From: Cryptomeria japonica
Taxonomy: Eukaryota > Streptophyta > Pinopsida > Cupressales > Cupressaceae
Direction: 5' to 3'
Assembly: GCF_030272615.1 (NCBI RefSeq)
Contig: NC_081413.1
Coordinates: forward strand, 609,090,209 to 609,154,208
Length of the DNA stretch: 64,000 bases
Shown here: piece by piece, positions 61,670 to 64,000 of the stretch
Numbering within the stretch: position 1 is the first letter of the stretch
Layout: each line of letters begins with the position of its first letter
Translations under genes and position numbers: made by a program
Notes under the pieces: model-generated
Seen by the model: the letters and a program-made list of their open reading frames with translations, nothing else
Database searches by the model: none
Told to the model about the DNA's origin: nothing

Positions 61670-63000
61670 GATTCTCTATTGTGGCCTGAGAAAACATTGC
61701 AGCATATATTGAGACAATGTTGACCTCTAATGTAGATGTATCTTTGAAGGTTCTTATAATTATATTTCCCACTATTTCTTCAGCACCATGAAACAACTTT
61801 GGCTTATTAGTCCTTGGTGCCTCTATCCACTATGACAATACCTTGAGTGTGGGTTGATATCCACTTTTCTTTACTCCTCACACACTATCAAATTTTACAA
61901 TAAACATGAGATTCTCTTGTTTCTTGATCTGATCTAGTAAGAGTACCTCCTCAAGGTCCTAGTTTGGAATTAAAAGCATCCCACTTTCTTTCACCATCTT
62001 CCTTGCTTCTTCAGGAGTTATGTTAATATCATCAAGGTTGATGTGTGAAACCTCCTCCTTTGAAGATTCCTTTAATTTCATTTGCAACCAAAAGATTTTG
62101 AACTCAAGAGACTTATAAACTCATCATCAATAATGAACTACATCGCTGCAATCATCCATTCATCTTCCACTTGATCCACAGGAATAACATTTGGCAATGT
62201 TACCCTATCTTCTTCTTGTTCTCCTTGTTCCTCATTATCATCACCTTCGAAGGGGGGCATTGGTGGGTTAGGTTCCTGCTCAAATTTGGTTCTCATTACC
62301 TCACTTGCTATGTTTTTTTATTCTCTTCCTTCCTCCTCACCCACTTCTTGTATCACCATATTAGACTAAGGCTCAATTCTAGGGCTTTTAGGTGGGGGTT
62401 GTGATACTTGACCACCTTCCTCTGCAATTCTTTTCCCTTTGTCAACATTTGCCTCCCTTGTTGGTGGCTTAGGTCTCTCTTCTATCAGAGGTGCATTGAC
62501 AAGTGATTGACCATAGAGTAACTCAAAGTTATCAATCATAAGATCCATTCTTTGAAACTCATTGCCTATCTCTACATAAAAACTTGTAAAGCTTGGGTCC
62601 CAACTTCGTCTTTTGTTTTCCAATCTAAACAAAATAATCAATTTCTTTCTTCTATTCAAAGCTTCACCATACTTGAATAGTTCTTGATTGTATACTCTTC
62701 AAAAAATATATGATGGAAGTAGGCCTTCCTTTTCATTCTTATTGTCCTCATATAGTTTATGTAACCTTTTAGATCATAGTCCCTCACTTTACCACTTTTC
62801 AAATGGTGCATATCTTTCATGAACTCTTGTACTTTCTCTAACATATCACAAACAATTACAAAATCATAAAACCTTATTTTGCAACATGGCAAGTGTGTTC
62901 CAATTTTCTTTGGTTTTGCCCATTGATGTTCCATCCACATCAATTGCAACATAAACTCCATAAATAAAGTCTAGGAGGGACAATTCTAAGCAACCTATGA
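61670..63000 (-). pseudogene. P2: decayed protein of unknown function
   Basis: Minus-strand pieces at 62961-62656 and 62659-62366 (a 4-base overlap, so a frameshift), then scattered fragments to 61670 and on to 58137 after the LINE-B insertion. The second piece ends in a Pro/Lys-rich stretch (PPTREANVDKGKRIAEEGG and following), and the last part before the LINE is helical (SQATIENQQKKMDDL). The plan resembles P1: globular, then Pro-rich, then charged. I could not establish that the two are related, and no known motif is seen. Confidence 0.4.
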
Positions 63001-63407
63001 GGTGCTTGAGGGCAACAATACACTCAAATCATTGTGTACTCAACATAATAAAAAAAATCCTCAAAATTATGGGTGTAAGTATCTTCTGGCACAGGCTTGT
63101 CAGTGGGTTTCAAATCTCTAGCCCGCAACAATTGCATGACAAGTGGTGGGAACCTTTGGTATGACAGACCACACCATCCTATAATCTTCATCATAAAATG
63201 GTCATGAAAAGTTACATAATTAGAATACTTGGACCTCTGGTCCCAAATCTGTGTTCACCTCTAAATAGACTATGGATCATCCTACTTATCAAATATGGTG
63301 ATTCTCATGTTGGGACTCCAAATTGTTCTACTTTGAAAAAGAATGAGATGACAAAATAAAGAATAATTCCTAAAATTCACAACTGTTTGATTACCCTGTA
63401 TTTTAAG
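63001..63407. other. No clear gene; possible upstream part of P2
   Basis: The minus strand gives a broken reading around 63250-63060 that may continue P2 upstream. The last five bases, ttaag (63403-63407), would be the target-site copy of the LTR that follows; its partner lies outside the window. Confidence 0.35.
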
Positions 63408-64000
63408 TGTAGACACCTAAAAATGTCTCATTAATCATGCACTAATTATTCGTCTTATTAATTAAATTCTTCTCAATCAATTTTAATCATCATTTCAACA
63501 TCACTAATTATTCTATTTCTATTGCCTTGATCAATTAATCATTTAACCCTTTTTATATAATTAATTAGATATTTATTATTTAATTAATTATGATTTAATA
63601 CTTAATTAAATAATCTTTATTGTTTAATTAAATTCAATTTCAAATGAATTCCAATTTCATCAAATTTCAATTAATTATACGTGCATTTCACTTTTCAAAA
63701 ATCCAAATTCAAATAAAATGTAAATCAAATGTAGTTTCATGTCGAAATCCTACAACACATGTTGAAAATATAGGGTAAGTGCACAAAGATGGTGGTAAAA
63801 AAGGGGGGTATAAGTGGACACTTTTTTTTTGAAATCAGGTGAACCTGAACTTAGAGGAAAAATTTGAAAGTCATCCACTCAAGATATGAAGATAATAAAA
63901 GAACAAATATTGTAGTACTCTGAATCTAGTTTCCCAAATACTAAACTTTTTCAAAATTGGATAAGATTAAGAGGGTCAAATCCTTCGCGCACGAAAAAAC
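63408..64000 (+). repeat. Start of another Tat-type LTR (runs off the window)
   Basis: The start tgtagacacctaaaaatg matches the LTR starts at 916 (tgtatacacctaaaaatg) and 34866 (tgtagacaccc). It is followed by the same attaattaaat-rich composition. About 590 bp are visible; no TATA box is seen yet. Whether it is a solo LTR or a full element cannot be told. Confidence 0.7.

Overview
The window is nuclear DNA of a seed plant with a large, repeat-dominated genome. I suspect a conifer from the style of the repeats, but the sequence alone does not prove the species. I see no intact single-copy host gene, tRNA, rRNA or CRISPR array. Almost everything is LTR retrotransposons, solo LTRs, LINE pieces and decayed retroelement-associated reading frames, nested inside each other. 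Many insertions could be delimited to the base from target-site duplications (TSDs).

Layout. (1) 916-10852 is an old Ty3/gypsy element, here called Tat-1 (+). It has a full 5' LTR, a long leader and a broken gag-pol, and it is fused by deletion to a 3' LTR that lacks its first 372 bp. It interrupts another LTR-type repeat whose 3' end is at 12304. (2) 12592-14735 and 29520-30060 are two halves of a decayed minus-strand reading frame of unknown function (P1). It was split by a minus-strand Ty1/copia element, Copia-1 (14736-29514, TSD catgg). The 5' LTR of Copia-1 is itself split by a 5.8-kb LTR-ended insertion (22538-28305, TSD tcata), which contains a further copia LTR (22766-24199). (3) 30060-34689 is a second, truncated minus-strand copia element (Copia-2), whose gag is interrupted by a solo LTR (30562-32297, TSD ataat). 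(4) 34866-51207 is a young, 16.3-kb Ty3/gypsy element, Tat-2 (+, TSD gggtt). Its two 790-bp LTRs differ at one position by eye. It sits inside the left terminal repeat of a smaller element (34844-53558), which also received a solo copia LTR (51904-52787, TSD attag). (5) 54660-55690 is a LINE reverse-transcriptase fossil (+). (6) 58138-61652 is a 5'-truncated LINE (minus) with a perfect 17-bp TSD; it carries about 1.9 kb of extra gene-like sequence after its RNase H. It landed in another decayed minus-strand reading frame, P2. (7) A new Tat-type LTR begins at 63408 and runs off the window.

The most interesting unit is Tat-2. On the sense strand it has a 2.35-kb leader and one continuous gag-protease-RT-RNase H-second RNase H-integrase frame of about 2,500 codons, broken by a single TGA. 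On the opposite strand, between integrase and 3' LTR, lies a plant-mobile-domain (PMD) gene with its own TATA-like box and a predicted 826-bp first intron. The short motif CGCGTCTGTG is clustered about 12 times at each end of the sense leader. It recurs about 15 times, in degenerate form, in the antisense intron, in the same orientation relative to each transcript. Between the two convergent units lie three copies of a small bulged RNA hairpin whose stems differ in sequence but all pair. Tat-1 shows the same leader architecture with a different motif (TCGTACGA). These look like a shared regulatory or RNA-structural system of this retrotransposon lineage and are the best candidates for follow-up.
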